Source of the DNA: an uncultured Clostridia bacterium | GTDB lineage: Bacteria; Bacillota; Clostridia; Oscillospirales; CAG-272 | DNA: 5,846 bases | Reading direction: 5' to 3' | NCBI GenBank assembly: GCA_946641795.1 | Contig: CAMPBZ010000077.1 | Coordinates: 1 to 5,846 of the forward strand | In this document: piece by piece, positions 5,633-5,846 of the stretch | How the letters are laid out: each line of letters opens with the position of its first letter | Position numbering within the stretch: position 1 is the stretch's first letter | Program-made: the position numbers and the translations under genes | The notes under the pieces: model-generated | What the model was told of the DNA's origin: nothing | Seen by the model: only the letters and a program-made list of their open reading frames with translations | The model's database searches: none

Positions 5633-5660
5633 TTTTTTTCAAAAAAAATTAAAAAAAGTA
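5633..5660 (+). promoter_or_regulatory. Phased A/T tracts upstream of the rplS promoter (possible UP element)
   Basis: T7 (5633-5639), A8 (5641-5648) and A7 (5651-5657) run directly up to the -35 at 5661. The A-tracts begin exactly 10 bases apart, one helical turn, which favours curvature and contact with the RNA polymerase alpha subunit. This placement is usual for strong promoters of ribosomal genes; the role here is inferred from position and composition. Confidence 0.5.
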
Positions 5661-5689
5661 TTGCAAAAAGCAAATCGTTATGCTATAAT
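5661..5689 (+). promoter_or_regulatory. Sigma-A type promoter for rplS
   Basis: TTGCAA (5661-5666) and TATAAT (5684-5689) are separated by 17 bases, with an extended -10 TG at 5681-5682. Transcription should begin near 5696, leaving a leader of about 77 bases that contains the L19 leader structure. Confidence 0.88.
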
Positions 5690-5698
5690 ATACGCGTT

Positions 5699-5713
5699 GC
5701 GCAAATTTTGCGC
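5699..5713 (+). repeat. Inverted repeat at the predicted 5' end of the rplS transcript
   Basis: GCGCAAA (5699-5705) and TTTGCGC (5707-5713) are a perfect 7-1-7 inverted repeat only a few bases after the expected transcription start. In RNA it would fold as a GCGC/GCGC stem with a small A/U loop. It could protect the 5' end of the mRNA, or act as an operator in DNA; there is no direct evidence for either. Confidence 0.5.
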
Positions 5714-5720
5714 CATTTTG

Positions 5721-5753
5721 AGGGTGGTCCGCTGCATGCTCGCATGAACACCT
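5721..5753 (+). promoter_or_regulatory. Ribosomal protein L19 leader (autoregulatory mRNA structure)
   Basis: The stretch from GGGTGGTCCGCTG (5722-5734) to GAACACC (5746-5752) matches my recollection of the conserved parts of the Bacillota L19 leader RNA family. The fold is an outer stem GGTG (5723-5726) with CACC (5749-5752), extended by a G-U pair, then a lopsided internal loop (GTCCGCTG against AA), then a hairpin CATG-CTCG-CATG (5735-5746). It sits between the promoter and the rplS ribosome binding site. In this family, L19 is thought to bind its own leader and reduce its own synthesis. Confidence 0.8.
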
Positions 5754-5772
5754 GATTTGAAGGAGGCTCATC

Positions 5773-5846
5773 ATGAATCAGATTGAAGCACTTACAAACG
5801 AGCAATTGAAAAGCGAAGTACCCGTAATCCGCATTGGTGACACCGT
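5773..5846 (+). CDS. rplS: 50S ribosomal protein L19 (3' end cut off)
   Basis: Only the first 24 codons and part of the 25th are in the window: MNQIEALTNEQLK then SEVPVIRIGDT. This is the recognised L19 N-terminus, where a short helix is followed by a 'P-x-x-x-x-GDTV' strand. L19 sits at the interface of the 30S and 50S ribosomal subunits. AGGAGG (5761-5766) precedes the ATG by 6 bases. The upstream L19 leader and strong promoter independently support the call. The gene continues past the right edge, so completeness cannot be judged. Confidence 0.93.
   Translation, partial: MNQIEALTNEQLKSEVPVIRIGDT

Noticed and set aside
1..5846. Mobile elements, CRISPR arrays, tRNA/rRNA genes, toxin-antitoxin or defence systems
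   Set aside because: I looked for direct-repeat arrays, terminal inverted repeats, transposase or nuclease modules other than UvrC, and cloverleaf signatures and found none; the gaps between genes are all under 200 bases.

Overview
This window looks like a piece of chromosome from a moderately GC-rich Bacillota, most likely a clostridial/oscillospiral gut-type bacterium. The grounds are strong AGGAGG-type ribosome binding sites, two sigma-A promoters with an extended -10 (TGCTATAATA), a Gram-positive style HPr with both His15 and Ser46, a ribosomal protein L19 leader RNA of the kind known from Bacillota, and the protein families present. The genus cannot be fixed from the sequence. All genes are on the + strand and coding density is high.

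Layout. (1) Positions 1-2151 hold the end of a cell-surface polysaccharide operon: an O-antigen ligase/polymerase-family membrane protein (cut by the left edge), then two small single-pass membrane proteins resembling the DUF4330 family. The three reading frames overlap by 11 bases at each junction. The two small proteins look like diverged tandem paralogues. (2) Positions 2152-2336 are intergenic and carry a good promoter with a 14-base palindrome on its -35. (3) Positions 2337-2603 encode HPr (ptsH). It is followed by a strong intrinsic terminator hairpin at 2631-2687 whose T-tract runs almost directly into the uvrC ribosome binding site. (4) Positions 2707-5632 form a tightly coupled operon, uvrC-rsmD-coaD, with two 4-base ATGA overlaps: nucleotide excision repair, 16S rRNA methylation and coenzyme A synthesis. 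(5) Positions 5633-5846 hold an A-tract-rich upstream region, a near-consensus promoter, an L19 autoregulatory leader and the first 24 codons of rplS (ribosomal protein L19), cut by the right edge.

How it fits together. The left block is surface-glycan related. The rest is conserved housekeeping (sugar-transport phosphocarrier, DNA repair, ribosome maturation, cofactor synthesis, translation) sitting side by side rather than forming one pathway. The best unexplained points are regulatory. uvrC has no visible promoter between the upstream terminator and its start, so the operon may depend on read-through or on a promoter hidden upstream. A palindrome overlaps the ptsH -35. coaD has no terminator before the rplS promoter. 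I saw no mobile element, CRISPR array, tRNA, rRNA or defence system, and no convincing sign of a wholly new system; the tandem DUF4330 pair is the least-understood protein content.
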